From: Clostridium sp. AN503 | GTDB taxonomy: Bacteria; Bacillota; Clostridia; Lachnospirales; Lachnospiraceae | NCBI RefSeq assembly: GCF_040719375.1 | Contig: NZ_JBFDTP010000002.1 | Coordinates: 3,179,688 to 3,243,687 of the forward strand | DNA: 64,000 nt | Direction of reading: 5' to 3' | Shown: positions 34,429-43,358 of the stretch, one piece after another | Layout: every line of letters begins with the position of its first letter | Numbering within the stretch: position 1 is the stretch's first letter | Translations under genes and position numbers: made by a program | Notes under the pieces: model-generated | Seen by the model: the letters and a program-made list of their open reading frames with translations, nothing else | Told to the model about the DNA's origin: nothing | Database searches by the model: none

Positions 34429-34686
34429 TTATTTACATTCTAGGTAAATAGCATATACCATTATAGATAGTGCAAATACTATTGCAAAATAAAAATTTTC
34501 TTTTTTGGTAAATCCAAGACGTAATATTTTATTTCTAATCCACAAGCATAAATATCCTGCGCAGAAACCTAATAGAGATGTCCCTAATATCCTGAATATG
34601 AAAATTTTTATCACGCTCCTCGTATTATTTAAATATAATAGTTTCTTATAATTTGGCGCATTTGTAAAAGTCATATATACGACCAC
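34429..34686 (-). CDS. small two-helix membrane protein
   Basis: An 85-residue AT-rich protein with two hydrophobic helices (FRILGTSLLGFCAGYLCLWI and FYFAIVFALSIMVYAIYL). It starts at GTG 34686. The frame upstream encodes a Gly/Ala-rich SGASGGGAPVES segment that may belong to a longer lost protein. It follows the duplicated membrane protein gene (34746-35093) by about 60 bases. It may be a membrane-located immunity protein. Confidence 0.45.
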   Translation of the reverse strand: MVVYMTFTNAPNYKKLLYLNNTRSVIKIFIFRILGTSLLGFCAGYLCLWIRNKILRLGFTKKENFYFAIVFALSIMVYAIYLECK

Positions 34687-34745
34687 TGATTCTACTGGTG
34701 CCCCACCACCACTTGCCCCTGAAAATTGGTTTCAATACACTGCTT

Positions 34746-35093
34746 TTACTGCCAAATATCCTGTATCTGTATATAATCTTCTCGAATATAGATTGCACTA
34801 TCAAAAAAGATATAAATTTCTTTTTCGTCACCTTCATACCCTGCAAATATTATTGCGTCTTGACAAGGCTCAAAGTATATTTTATTTCCTCTATACACCA
34901 AATACACAGGACTTCCTTTTTTCCCAGACGCGAAAGACAGGTGCTGGTTTTCTGCCATATAATAAGCATTTCCATTATATTCTATATGGTCATATAATAA
35001 ATATTTAAATACGATTTCATCGCGGTTTTCCATAATACAGAAAAGAGATTTTATCCACAGTGTAATAATTAAAAATGAAACTATCACAATCAC
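34746..35093 (-). CDS. small membrane-anchored protein, duplicated at 52430-52777
   Basis: A 115-residue protein: an N-terminal helix (VIVSFLIITLWIKSLFCI) and a soluble domain (YYMAENQHLSFASGKKGS, VYLVYRGNKIYFEPC, EIYIFFDSAIYIRED). A near-identical copy with only a handful of substitutions lies 17.7 kb away, and the identity extends into flanking DNA (about 34740-35147). The start is uncertain: AGGAGG lies well upstream and no ATG is near, so GTG 35093 or an unusual start is used. Duplication within the immunity array suggests an immunity protein, perhaps against a membrane-acting toxin. Confidence 0.5.
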   Translation of the reverse strand: MIVIVSFLIITLWIKSLFCIMENRDEIVFKYLLYDHIEYNGNAYYMAENQHLSFASGKKGSPVYLVYRGNKIYFEPCQDAIIFAGYEGDEKEIYIFFDSAIYIREDYIQIQDIWQ

Positions 35094-35217
35094 AATAAGT
35101 TTATACTTTCTTATTTACGTATTCCTCCTTTTGCGATTTATATACTAATAAGTCATTCATTAAATAAAAGGTTCTCCGTGTCATATTGGTATACTACTTC
35201 CGCCTGCTTCTGGTAAC

Positions 35218-35285
35218 ACTAAGTTCCAGGATATCATACTGGAACTTAGTAATCAGCCTATTGGTCGCCCGGCTTTGCCGGGCGA
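35218..35285. repeat. two-part junction hairpin, copy a
   Basis: A 12-bp palindrome ACTAAGTTCCAG/CTGGAACTTAGT (35218-35229 with 35239-35250) is followed by the constant GC hairpin TCGCCCGGCTTTGCCGGGCGA (35265-35285). It lies just past the barstar stop and abuts a short Rhs-core relic (about 35188-35217). The GC hairpin loop is TTT here and AAA elsewhere. Confidence 0.8.
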
Positions 35286-35293
35286 TAAATCTC

Positions 35294-35815
35294 TTACTTT
35301 TTGATTCTATGTGCTTCCTCAAACTCATGTCTGTTCCACGATATCTTATATGCTCCTATAGTATCTGGAACAAACTTTGGGTTATTAGATTGCAGTAATG
35401 CTATTAATCTCTCTCCCGTTAGCATACGTTGCCTCGAAGCTTCACTTAATCTTTCCAAAATATCATGTGCCATTCCCTTATCTTTCAAATAAAATAAATC
35501 AAAGTTTTTTAAAACTAAAGCATAACCGCCTTCATACGGTATCTTCAAATCGTGAAGCAAACAGTCACTCAAAGCAGGCATATTTTCTCCATAGTAATCT
35601 GGAAATTCACATGCATTTTTAATTCTTACATGAAATTCTTCGATGCTCAATATTTCATTAAAATCTAAAATAATAACTTTGTACTGATTGTTTTTCAACC
35701 AATCTATATCTTTTATCAATATATTTTCATCACAATATAGTGACATGGAGCCATTAATCAATATTGTCCAGTCTACTTTAGAACAATTATTTACATACCG
35801 ACTAAATGCTGCCAT
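35294..35815 (-). CDS. barstar-family immunity protein
   Basis: A 173-residue protein. The barstar core is clear: FPDYYGENMPALSDCL with the helix that plugs the barnase active site, preceded by NQYKVIILDFNEILSIEEFH and followed by GGYALVLKNFDLF. N- and C-terminal extensions are longer than in classical barstar (about 90 residues). The ATG at 35815 follows AGGAGATT. It lies 20 bases downstream of a broken barnase-like toxin tip, its evident cognate, so the immunity gene has outlived the toxin. Confidence 0.85.
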   Translation of the reverse strand: MAAFSRYVNNCSKVDWTILINGSMSLYCDENILIKDIDWLKNNQYKVIILDFNEILSIEEFHVRIKNACEFPDYYGENMPALSDCLLHDLKIPYEGGYALVLKNFDLFYLKDKGMAHDILERLSEASRQRMLTGERLIALLQSNNPKFVPDTIGAYKISWNRHEFEEAHRIKK

Positions 35816-35835
35816 AAATTACAATCTCCTATAGC

Positions 35836-36150
35836 CTATCGTATTTGATCCCATGTTTTGTAGTAATCTGGCGTATACCATGCCGAACCATCAGACCCGG
35901 TTACAATTCTTTCTGGACCTCTATTTTGTCCAAAGCATCCTTAGCTTTCTGAGGTATATATCTGGAATTACCGGCTACTGCCGCATCACCCCGATATAGA
36001 CTTTATATCCCTCTGGCGTAACCATAACATTTCCTGCTCCACCTGGATCCGCAGAATTGTAAGTATCCTCCTGGAAAAATCTCCCCTGATTAGCATTATA
36101 ATACCTCGCCCTTAAGAACTCAAGCCCGGTATTCGGATGATTGTCATAAA
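35836..36150 (-). pseudogene. Rhs-core remnant fused to a frameshifted barnase-like tip
   Basis: Reading leftward, the Rhs hallmark NTGLEFLRARYYNANQGRFF is joined to a linker close to that of the full-length protein (GNVMVTPEGYKVYIG, then AVAGNSRYIP after another shift). A different frame then encodes NRGPERIVTGSDGSAWYTPD followed by YYKTWDQIR and a TAG at 35836-35838. This matches the C-terminus of barnase-type RNases (TTDHYQTF-like end). At least two frame changes separate the parts, and the expected catalytic His of DHY is Tyr. Toxin function should be lost. The Rhs core stops abruptly near 36145. Confidence 0.7.
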
Positions 36151-36640
36151 CGAACAAGAACTGCTGGACATGATGATTTCAGAGCGGATACAAATGCTTC
36201 TGAAACCAAAGAATTCCATTAATGAAGATGAAAAAAGCACGTATCACAGCTCATTGATCAGGCAGAAGTGTTTTTAAAACATCTGCCAAATGCTGACCTG
36301 GATACCTTAAACCAATACCTTGAACATCTGATGGAACAGATGGCAAAAGATGGCATCCGGGTTATGAATTTGATAGGAAGTCTGCAAGAGATTATCACCA
36401 GAAAAAGAACACAGCCGTTGGACTCCCGTACAGGATTCAGCGGCTGTTCTTCTATGTCTGTTGTTAAGCGGCTTTCAGCCGGGAGAAGGGTGTGTTTTCT
36501 CCCCCTTAATCCCCCTGGTGTGCACCATTGTACCTTGGGCCCATGGGCATATATCCACCGTCAATTTCTATTCCCTTGCGTTTTTCTTACTAAATCCTCA
36601 CTGGCGGTCAGGGTCGAAAATAATATTTAAGACAATCTGT
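36151..36640 (+). other. degenerate coding relic of opposite orientation, unidentified
   Basis: Rightward frames encode VINEQELLDMMISERIQMLL at about 36143-36200 and, after a frame change, QAEVFLKHLPNADLDTLNQY and LEHLMEQMAKDGIRVMNLIG to about 36385. I do not recognise the protein. It interrupts the leftward cassettes at the point where the Rhs core breaks off, so it may be the edge of a decayed mobile element. Nothing convincing is seen from 36440 to 36700. Confidence 0.35.
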
Positions 36641-36723
36641 GGGTGGCTTACATTAAAAGGTATTTTGTGATCAGGTAGCGCCCACTACACAACAGCGGTC
36701 CATATACCTGTTTCTCTTATCCC

Positions 36724-36933
36724 TGTGACGCACCGTGACCGCCCGTATACCGTTTTTATGCCGCTGCCCTGAAAGACATACCTTGAAACGGTTATCCGGG
36801 CTTGTTGGGGCGATGTGAAAACAAGTATTTTTCCAAGATTAGCCCAAATAGTTAAGATCGATAAGTATTCAGGTTAAAGGCTGGGTGGCTTAACGCCACC
36901 TCAGCCGGAAGACAGCGTCTGGCAAAACCAGGC
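36724..36933. repeat. TGTGACGC repeat with junction hairpin, copy b
   Basis: A ~155-bp segment starting TGTGACGCACCGTGACCGCC aligns with 53734-53888. It ends in the common AGGTTAAAG, then palindrome GGCTG-GGTGGC/GCCACC-CAGCC (36879-36889 with 36895-36906) and a decayed GC hairpin CTGG-CAAAA-CCAG (36919-36931), 9 bases from the immunity stop. Confidence 0.65.
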
Positions 36934-36941
36934 GATTACAC

Positions 36942-37349
36942 TTACTCAAATAGTCTTTCCAATTCTTCAGTTAATCTTTTATATTCATTTTTTTCCTCAT
37001 CACTCCCCCATTCATGTGTTTCGATTTTCTGCGCAATATCTTGTGCAAAAAGCCTATAAAAACTATTCTCTTTCTTTTCGGAATTATTTTCCAATGTTCT
37101 TATTAATAGCTCTACCAATTGCCCTTCATACATTTCTCCGCAGAAAGGGGTTTCTAATATTTTTTTCCACGCTAATGGTATCGCAATATCAAGATATATT
37201 TCTTGACGAAGAAGTCTGGATAAATCCAACAAAGTAAGTTCGCTTTCTTTCTTCTGAATCATTTCATAGAACCACTGATCCAAAGGACTATTTTGTTTTA
37301 CTTTCTCTAATTCTATCCCTTTTATTTTATATATATCATCTTCTATCAA
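36942..37349 (-). CDS. CdiI-type immunity protein for the Ntox28-like tip
   Basis: A 135-residue helical acidic protein. The segment LTLLDLSRLLRQEIYLDIAI followed by PLAWKKILETPFCGEMYEGQ matches the contact-dependent growth inhibition immunity family that accompanies Ntox28-type tips (the '...DLR.LI.Q...L.P.AL..L..nP...G..Y.G.LL' pattern). It starts with TTG at 37349, with GGAGG 6 bases upstream, and overlaps the TGA of the toxin tip (TTGA), a coupling typical of toxin-immunity pairs. Confidence 0.75.
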   Translation of the reverse strand: MIEDDIYKIKGIELEKVKQNSPLDQWFYEMIQKKESELTLLDLSRLLRQEIYLDIAIPLAWKKILETPFCGEMYEGQLVELLIRTLENNSEKKENSFYRLFAQDIAQKIETHEWGSDEEKNEYKRLTEELERLFE

Positions 37350-39153
37350 TTTATACCTCCATATGGCGCAAATAAATCCTCAATTATATTAATATAGTTT
37401 GTTATTGAATCATATTTACTTTGTATAAAATTCTTTACATCCAGGTCTAAATTAGGATTTTTAAGTGAACCCTCCAAGGTTTTTTGCGCTCTCACCAAAC
37501 CAGAATATGCATCTTTAACCTCTTGGGCATGATTCCAATACCCACATTAGGTTTTTCAATTGGATTCCCTTGCAAATCTCCAAGAGCCGCCGATAAGTCA
37601 CTCTCTTTTAAATGATCACTTATAATGTTATCAGCCGATTCTATGGCTTTTTGCTGACTTCTTATAAGTTTACTCGTATCGAAGACAGGAGTCTCGGATT
37701 CCCCCTTAACCACAGATACTTTCCCGCTTGTTAGCAGTTTTTTCCCCAGTTGGGAACCAAATGTCAAAATTGCTTCAAAAATATAATAGTATGCCGGATG
37801 ATTCCTGAACAGCTCTATCTTGTCACGGATCAGATGCTCCGCCCGCTCAGGATTGTCCTGGAGCGCATTCAGGATGTTTTCCGCCCCTTCCAGGAAATCT
37901 GCCCCCTGCATTATTACACTTCCCAGTGACATCAGGAACGTTGACATCGCTGTAGCTACTCCTGCAAGGCTTACCACCTCTCCTGCCAGCAATGCTGCCG
38001 CCGCAGTTCCCAGTGCGCCTCCCGCGACCACCAGTGCAGAGATTCCTGCGACAATCAGTATACCGGCTCCAACTACCTGGATCGTCCCGCTTGTGATTCG
38101 GCCCACTTTTTCCCAATTGACGCTTACAAGCAAATCATAAAAACCTGTATCACATTCGCCGACGTATTCCTCACTCAAGTTCTTTGCTTCCCTCAAAAGG
38201 CTTATTAAGCGCTCTGAAGAAACTGAACCACTACCATCATCAATATCCGCACGGAAACGATCATACCCTTTCTGCTGCTCTAAAAGGTTGTTATACTCTT
38301 GTATGTATCTTTCATATGTGCCCTCTTGCTGCATCTTTTCTATTTCTTCTCCAGTGGGCGCATGAAGCTCTATCCGATCAATATAATCCCAATAGGTCCT
38401 GTGTCCGCTCGGATCTACATAATTCAACGGACTATTCTTCACATAAGCATACCGGTTCAGCGTCAGCGGATCCGTGATATCCCCCAGATAAGTATCCTCC
38501 TGGAAGAACCTTCCCGGATTAGCATTATAATATCTCGCCCTTAAGAACTCAAGCCCGGTATTCGGGTTATAGCTCTCTACGTTATACCCATAGAAATCCG
38601 CACGTATTACATGGATCAAACGGTTTAACGGATCGTACTCATAGGTGGTCGCCCATCCGTCACGGTCGGTCAGTTTGGTGATGTTATCGTTTTTGTCATA
38701 TTCATAAAGCACCGTATAACCATCCGGATACAAGATTTCGGATAGGTTATCCGCTTCATCATAGAAATACTCCACCGCTTTCCCGGAGCCATTAATCGCG
38801 GTCTTTAAGCAGCCTAAGAAATCATAGGTATAAGTACTCTCCCCTGTGATATCCTCCATGGAGATCCGCTGGCCCATCACGTTATAGACCATCTTCACCG
38901 GGCGGTCATTGCCCAGCTCGTTTGCACTGCTGTAGGACTTATCCGCCAGGGCGTTTAAGGTGTCATAATCGTAGAAGATCCTTCCGCCGGACGGGGTCAG
39001 ACGCTCGGTCATCCGTCCGCCCACATCATACGTATACTGTTTCTTACGGCCCTTGGGGCTGGTGAGGGAGGTCATGTTGCCTTCAGCATTATACGTGTAA
39101 GCGACAGTATAGTTGGTTTTCTTTCCTCCAGCATCGTATTCCGAAAAGCTCAA
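37346..39153 (-). pseudogene. displaced Rhs cassette with Ntox28-like toxin tip, frameshifted
   Basis: The intact frame 39153-37492 (553 codons) begins inside the Rhs YD repeats. It has an in-frame internal deletion joining HVIRAD to FYGYN, and runs through RYYNANPGRFFQEDTY and YVDPSGH. Next comes a pre-toxin region with a hydrophobic segment (VVGAGILIVAGISALVVAGG). The tip reads SADNIISDHLKESDLSAALG and DLQGNPIEKPNVG, then shifts frame near 37545; the alternative frame continues GYWNHAQEVKDAYSGLVRAQ and KTLEGSLKNPNLDLDVKNFI to a TGA at 37346-37348. This is the Ntox28 pattern. Expression without the shift would give a truncated tip. Confidence 0.75.
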
Positions 39154-39181
39154 CTCAAACTACCTGCATCATAAATGAATT

Positions 39182-39216
39182 GTTGCTCCAGTAGGTAAAT
39201 ACTAAACTGGAGCAAC
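39182..39216. repeat. junction palindrome without GC hairpin
   Basis: Perfect 11-bp palindrome GTTGCTCCAGT/ACTGGAGCAAC (39182-39192 with 39206-39216), 16 bases past the stop of the next immunity gene and 29 bases from the Rhs fragment start. Confidence 0.7.
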
Positions 39217-39231
39217 ATTCCATTGGTACTT

Positions 39232-39702
39232 TTAAATTTCACCACTTTTTAAACAATAACGTTTTCCATCAATGTCTTCATGTGTTTTTATTAATGTCCA
39301 TGTCATGCTTTCATCAAAAATATATATATCTTCAGGTAAAAAATCCTGACCATATAGTAACGTTTCAAATTTCAAATGAAGAATGGCATCTTTATCAAAC
39401 TTCCAATAATTTTGTACAAATATCCTCTCACATGAATGAATATCCCAAAACACATATACTGCATCAATATTTTTTGCTATTTTCTCGATATATTCTATGT
39501 CGATAATAGACGGATTTTTAACATAATCCCATAAATATCCTAAATAGCAATATCCATCAAGGAATTTTCTCTTTGATTGTATCTGCTTTTGATATGACTC
39601 ATGATGGGTATTTATAAATTTTTCTATATATTTTTTTCTAAATTCTCTCCTTTCAGTTTCATTTAAAATTTGCAACTGTGTTTTAAAAGTTTTTAAATCC
39701 AT
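39232..39702 (-). CDS. candidate immunity protein with a THED-type C-terminus
   Basis: A 156-residue AT-rich soluble protein, basic and helical at the N-terminus, ending IYIFDESMTWTLIKTHEDID. The FDxSxxWxxxxTHED pattern recurs in the 121-residue protein at 53068-53433 (FDNTLEWLLAITHED), so both probably belong to one immunity family. A toxin-tip fragment lies 23 bases upstream. The name of the family is not known to me. Confidence 0.6.
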   Translation of the reverse strand: MDLKTFKTQLQILNETERREFRKKYIEKFINTHHESYQKQIQSKRKFLDGYCYLGYLWDYVKNPSIIDIEYIEKIAKNIDAVYVFWDIHSCERIFVQNYWKFDKDAILHLKFETLLYGQDFLPEDIYIFDESMTWTLIKTHEDIDGKRYCLKSGEI

Positions 39703-39725
39703 ATACTTCCCTTCTTAGCACATCA

Positions 39726-39927
39726 TTATTGAATTTTTATAGTCCCTTTCCCTCCACTCGGAGTTGTATAATTAATATGATTAAAATTATGAGGATTAGG
39801 CTCATTATGAGGTCCTTCAATTCTATTAACTGTACCGCCTGCCTCATTTATCAGGTCAATTGCTTCTTGCTGCGTAGGCACTTGCCCATTCAAATCCTGG
39901 ATAGTGCCACCCTCTTTTACTTTAATA
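39726..39927 (-). pseudogene. orphan toxin-tip fragment
   Basis: An open frame without a start codon reads DIKVKEGGTIQDLNGQVPTQ, QEAIDLINEAGGTVNRIEGP and then NPHNFNHINYTTPSGGKGTI KIQ before TAA. The GPHN-NPHNF-HINYTTPSG-KGTI ending recurs at C-termini of polymorphic toxins. It directly abuts the stop of the preceding immunity gene, with no Rhs core left, so only the end of the tip survives beside its immunity gene (39232-39702). Confidence 0.6.
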
Positions 39928-40554
39928 TCAAGCTATTAAGGCTTTTAGATTTTCATAATTAGCTTTTGAAATATAAACTCCTGTAATAAATTCAGAAACA
40001 TACACATTAAAATCCGTGAAATCATATAATTCCTCATCACTATATATTTTTTGTATGTTATTAAATGCTTTCAAAAACAGTATTTTACTCTCCTTCACGC
40101 ATAATTGGACTTTTGCAATATGCCCCAATGCCTTATAAGGATAAACAAATTTGTCATGTAGCGCGATGGATTTATTTAACATCTTTTTCTCATCTTTAAT
40201 CTCCTTTTTATAACGATAATATAATGATTGTAAATAATAAATAATAGACATCTTATAGGCATCCTCAATATCTACAGATGATAATCTCTCTAACAATTCA
40301 TCTTCAATAAAGCCAAAATTATGCCATTTGATTCCTGTTTCCAAAATTAACGCATCTACATTATTGTCAGTAATTTTCTTTATTTTTTCAATACAATCTA
40401 GTGCACTGACATAATCTTCAAATGGAAATTGTAATTCAGTTAAACTTAATTTTATCCACCACTGTATATCTAATGGATTATTTACCAATTCCATTTTTAT
40501 GATTTCTTCAGCTTTTTGCACGTTATTTTCTTGAATTGCTATCTTTAAATCCAT
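39928..40554 (-). CDS. TPR-like candidate immunity protein
   Basis: A 208-residue all-helical protein with tetratricopeptide-like units (NVQKAEEIIKMELVNNPLDI, YLQSLYYRYKKEIKDEKKML, VYPYKALGHIAKVQLCVKES). ATG 40554 is preferred: AAGGAGG lies 6 bases upstream, although the frame opens earlier. It follows the toxin tip at 40566 by 11 bases and is the likely cognate immunity gene. Confidence 0.6.
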   Translation of the reverse strand: MDLKIAIQENNVQKAEEIIKMELVNNPLDIQWWIKLSLTELQFPFEDYVSALDCIEKIKKITDNNVDALILETGIKWHNFGFIEDELLERLSSVDIEDAYKMSIIYYLQSLYYRYKKEIKDEKKMLNKSIALHDKFVYPYKALGHIAKVQLCVKESKILFLKAFNNIQKIYSDEELYDFTDFNVYVSEFITGVYISKANYENLKALIA

Positions 40555-40565
40555 ATGAGCCTCCT

Positions 40566-40982
40566 TTAGTGGTAAATTGTATTTCCCATATCTCTTGTTG
40601 ACCAACCTTTAAACATATCAAAATTAATGATTTGACCATCCTTTACAAATATCCTGATTTCTGCTTTCATACCATCAATATATGTTTTTATTTGTGTTGT
40701 ACCTTCTTTTATAAGACTGTCTGAATCTAATTTTTTCAAAATATTTATTCCTTTATTCATAATATCATCTTGACTCGTACCTAAATCCATAATGCCGCAG
40801 ACACAGGTATTCTTTGCCTCCAGCACCTGGTTCCTGGCGTTGTAGGTATATGCGCTCTCGCTGCCGTCCGCACGCACTACACGGGTCAGACGGTTTAACG
40901 GGTCGTACTCATAGGCGGTCGCCCGTCCATCACGGTCGGTCAGTTTGGTGATGTTGTCGTTTTTGTCATATTCATAGCTCAC
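40566..40982 (-). CDS. short Rhs fragment with an unidentified toxin tip
   Basis: A 138-codon frame. The first ~62 residues are Rhs YD repeats (SYEYDKNDNITKLTDRDGRA to ARNQVLEAKNTCVCGI); the Rhs homology continues upstream without a start to about 41047. The tip then joins at CVCGI, well inside the core rather than at the usual DPSGH boundary: MDLGTSQDDIMNKGINIL, GTTQIKTYIDGMKAEIRIFV and GWSTRDMGNTIYH. The ~74-residue tip is small, AT-rich and unnamed. Immunity is probably at 39928-40554. Confidence 0.6.
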   Translation of the reverse strand: MSYEYDKNDNITKLTDRDGRATAYEYDPLNRLTRVVRADGSESAYTYNARNQVLEAKNTCVCGIMDLGTSQDDIMNKGINILKKLDSDSLIKEGTTQIKTYIDGMKAEIRIFVKDGQIINFDMFKGWSTRDMGNTIYH

Positions 40983-41053
40983 TTCCCCGCCGTCCGGATA
41001 ACGGATGGCTGCCAGGTTGTCCGCTCCGTCGTAGAAATATTGGCTGTCATTGG

Positions 41054-41082
41054 CAAAGTCCGGGGCTCCGCCTCGGACTTTG
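41054..41082. repeat. junction palindrome (CAAAGTCC type) without GC hairpin
   Basis: CAAAGTCC/GGACTTTG (41054-41061 with 41075-41082), the same stem as at 43258 and 51101, lies between an immunity stop (41110) and the start of an Rhs fragment. Confidence 0.65.
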
Positions 41083-41109
41083 TCTGAAATCTAATCAAGT
41101 ATACTTTTT

Positions 41110-41361
41110 TCACTCTAATTCATTATAGAGCCTTGTAAGTATTTCCAACACTTTCTTGCATTGATTTTCCGGTCGATAACAAAATAACACTTCCTCCAAC
41201 TGATTATCTACCTGCCTGATTAATTGCTTTCTTTCATTATCATCAACTTCATTTTCCGCAAAGTAGTTTAATTTACTTTGTATGGTTGGAATATCAATTT
41301 GCCCTTTTTGATATGAATTTAACATTGCTAAAATAACTTTTTTCAATTTTTTATACCTCAT
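41110..41361 (-). CDS. candidate immunity protein for the DUF4258-like tip
   Basis: An 83-residue charged helical protein (MRYKKLKKVILAMLNSYQKG, then DDNERKQLIRQVDNQLEEVL). Its start overlaps the stop of the toxin tip (41358) by four bases, the classic toxin-immunity coupling. Family unknown. Confidence 0.55.
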   Translation of the reverse strand: MRYKKLKKVILAMLNSYQKGQIDIPTIQSKLNYFAENEVDDNERKQLIRQVDNQLEEVLFCYRPENQCKKVLEILTRLYNELE

Positions 41362-43199
41362 TGCGTAATCACTGTCACAACATATCCTTGGGCATTTGTA
41401 ATAACTTGCAGACTACCAGGGACATAACTTAAATTTCCGTTCTCTTGGATAACTGGCGCCTCACTATTTATTACATACTCAATATATTCTGGAGCTACAC
41501 CTCTCCCATAATTATAACTTGGAGCAGAGGAACCCTGATATATTACTGCCATACCGGTTTCCACTTGGTTGCATACGTTCTACTGCATGCCGTGAATACA
41601 ATCTATCCCCCACTTTAGCATATGTTTGTCCGTCTTTTGTTACATGTTCATAATCGCTCCAATCGCCCCAAGGAATCTTTTGAGAACTACTTTGTCCTTC
41701 AGTATCACTACCTGAATTGCTAACACTCCAAGTCCAAAACCTTTCAACTACTTTTTTCGCTGCTCTACTTATCGTTGAAAGCATAATGCCAGTCGCTATT
41801 TGCATATATCCTATACGTTCTGCAAGATAATAAGCGTAAACTTCGTCAATAAAGCTATCATCTGCAGCCTCTACTGAATATCCATTAATTATTGTATCTA
41901 CCAGTATGTTTTCCACTATCAAATAAATTTGTTCAGTTTCTTTTGTATTTGGTATTGAATCATTACCATACAAATAGCGCAAATAATTATTAATTCTAAC
42001 TGTAACTGCATCCGTAGACTCTAAAGGTAAGAATAACTCCCGATCTGGATTTACACCTTTTTTTCTAGAAAAGCACGAGTAATATCTCTGACACAAAGAG
42101 CATGCGTTCCTGACATTTCTGCCAACCTTATTTTCCAGTCAAAGTAAGACTCTCCAGACTTTCTCTCCTGCGTTTCACCTTGGTGTGAAAGTATTTGCTC
42201 ATCTCGCTCTGATAAATACTGATTTTTATACTCTTGCCTGTCAGTAATTTCTACGCTAATTGAGGGCGATGGAGTACTTGGATTTGTAGGTGCATGAGGA
42301 TCCGTCAAATTTTGTGGTGCACCAATTCCATACGAACTGTGTCCGCTCGGATCAATATAATTCAACGGACTGTTCTTCGTATATGCATACCGGTTCAGCG
42401 TCAACGGATCCGTGATATCCCCCAGGTAAGTATCTTCCTGGAAGAACCTTCCCTGATTAGCATTATAATACCTCGCCCTTAAGAACTCAAGCCCGGTATT
42501 CGGATTGTAACTCTCTGCATTATACCCATAGAAGTCCGTATGCTCCGTACTCCCCAGCGTCACCTGTCCATATGGGTCATACTGGTACACATCGGTCCCC
42601 CTGCCATTATACTAGGTATTCGCCGTCACGCTCCCCCGTCCGTCATACAGGTAGTAGCTCATCTCATTCCGCACCACATCCCGGGCCTCCGTCCAGATAT
42701 CATTCCTGGAATTGCGCATGGTACCTGCGTAGCTGTAAGACTCCGTCGCCCCGCTGTTGACTGTGTAGGCCATCAGCACTTCCGTATACTCCCGGTTGGT
42801 ATCATTCACATACTCGGTCAGGTCATAGGCCCTTCCCGTATCTGAACAGATATAGCTGAACAGCTGGCCTTCCGCCGTCAGGCTCTCATCTTCATTCCGG
42901 CTGTGCTCCGGCATGTAGATCTCACCGCCCCAGCCGATCCCGTAGCCGCATTCCGCCGCCGGGTTGTAGTTCAGCTGGAATGCGCGGTTCCCGTCGCCGT
43001 CATAGGTGGACGCCATGAGGAGCTTCTGCTGGTCATACACCGCCGTCAGACGGTTCTCTGTATCATACTGGTACACCACTTCCGCCTGCTTCTGGAAACA
43101 CTCATGGGTCAGGTTGTACTTTACCTCCAGAACCTGATTCCTGGCATTTTAGGTATATATGCTCCCACTTCCATCCGTACGAGTCAAACGATTTAACGA
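41358..43199 (-). pseudogene. displaced Rhs cassette with a DUF4258/RelE-like RNase tip, multiply broken
   Basis: Rhs-core homology starts near 43199 (NRLTRTDGSGSIYT) and is stopped at once by TAA where paralogues have TAT. A second in-frame stop, TAG for the Trp of NTWYNG, splits 43079-42612 from 42590-42051. The core reaches YIDPSGH near 42345. The tip then runs through three frames: a linker ending 42051, a frame 42096-41512 ending GDRLYSRHAVERMQPSGNRY, and a frame 41564-41358 with GRGVAPEYIEYVINSEAPV. HAxxRM...RGV...V is the DUF4258 (BECR/RelE-like) RNase signature. At least four lesions make it nonfunctional. Confidence 0.75.
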
Positions 43200-43257
43200 A
43201 GTGTACTCACCCCCTGCCGCTCCGATCGTAAACTCGAGTTTAATCTAACCTAAAAAT

Positions 43258-43323
43258 AGACAAAGTCCAGGCACAAAAGTCGGACTTTGTCTACAATCTG
43301 CATCGCCCGGCAAAGCCGGGCGA
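43258..43323. repeat. two-part junction hairpin, copy d
   Basis: Palindrome AGACAAAGTCC/GGACTTTGTCT (43258-43268 with 43282-43292) plus GC hairpin TCGCCCGGCAAAGCCGGGCGA (43303-43323). The block 43200-43335 is almost identical to 51040-51180. On the minus strand the palindrome is followed by ATTTTTAGG, so it could terminate transcription. Confidence 0.85.
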
Positions 43324-43358
43324 ATAATAATAATTATAATAATAATTAATCAGAATGG

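Noticed and set aside
36268..36630. A 120-codon rightward gene at 36.3 kb
   Set aside because: No ribosome site; homologous-looking residues change frame upstream and the last half is unlike coding sequence. Treated as a relic.
43258..43323. Junction hairpins as a CRISPR array or integron with attC sites
   Set aside because: No regular spacing, no spacers and no integrase or Cas gene in the window. Recombination remains only a hypothesis in the findings.
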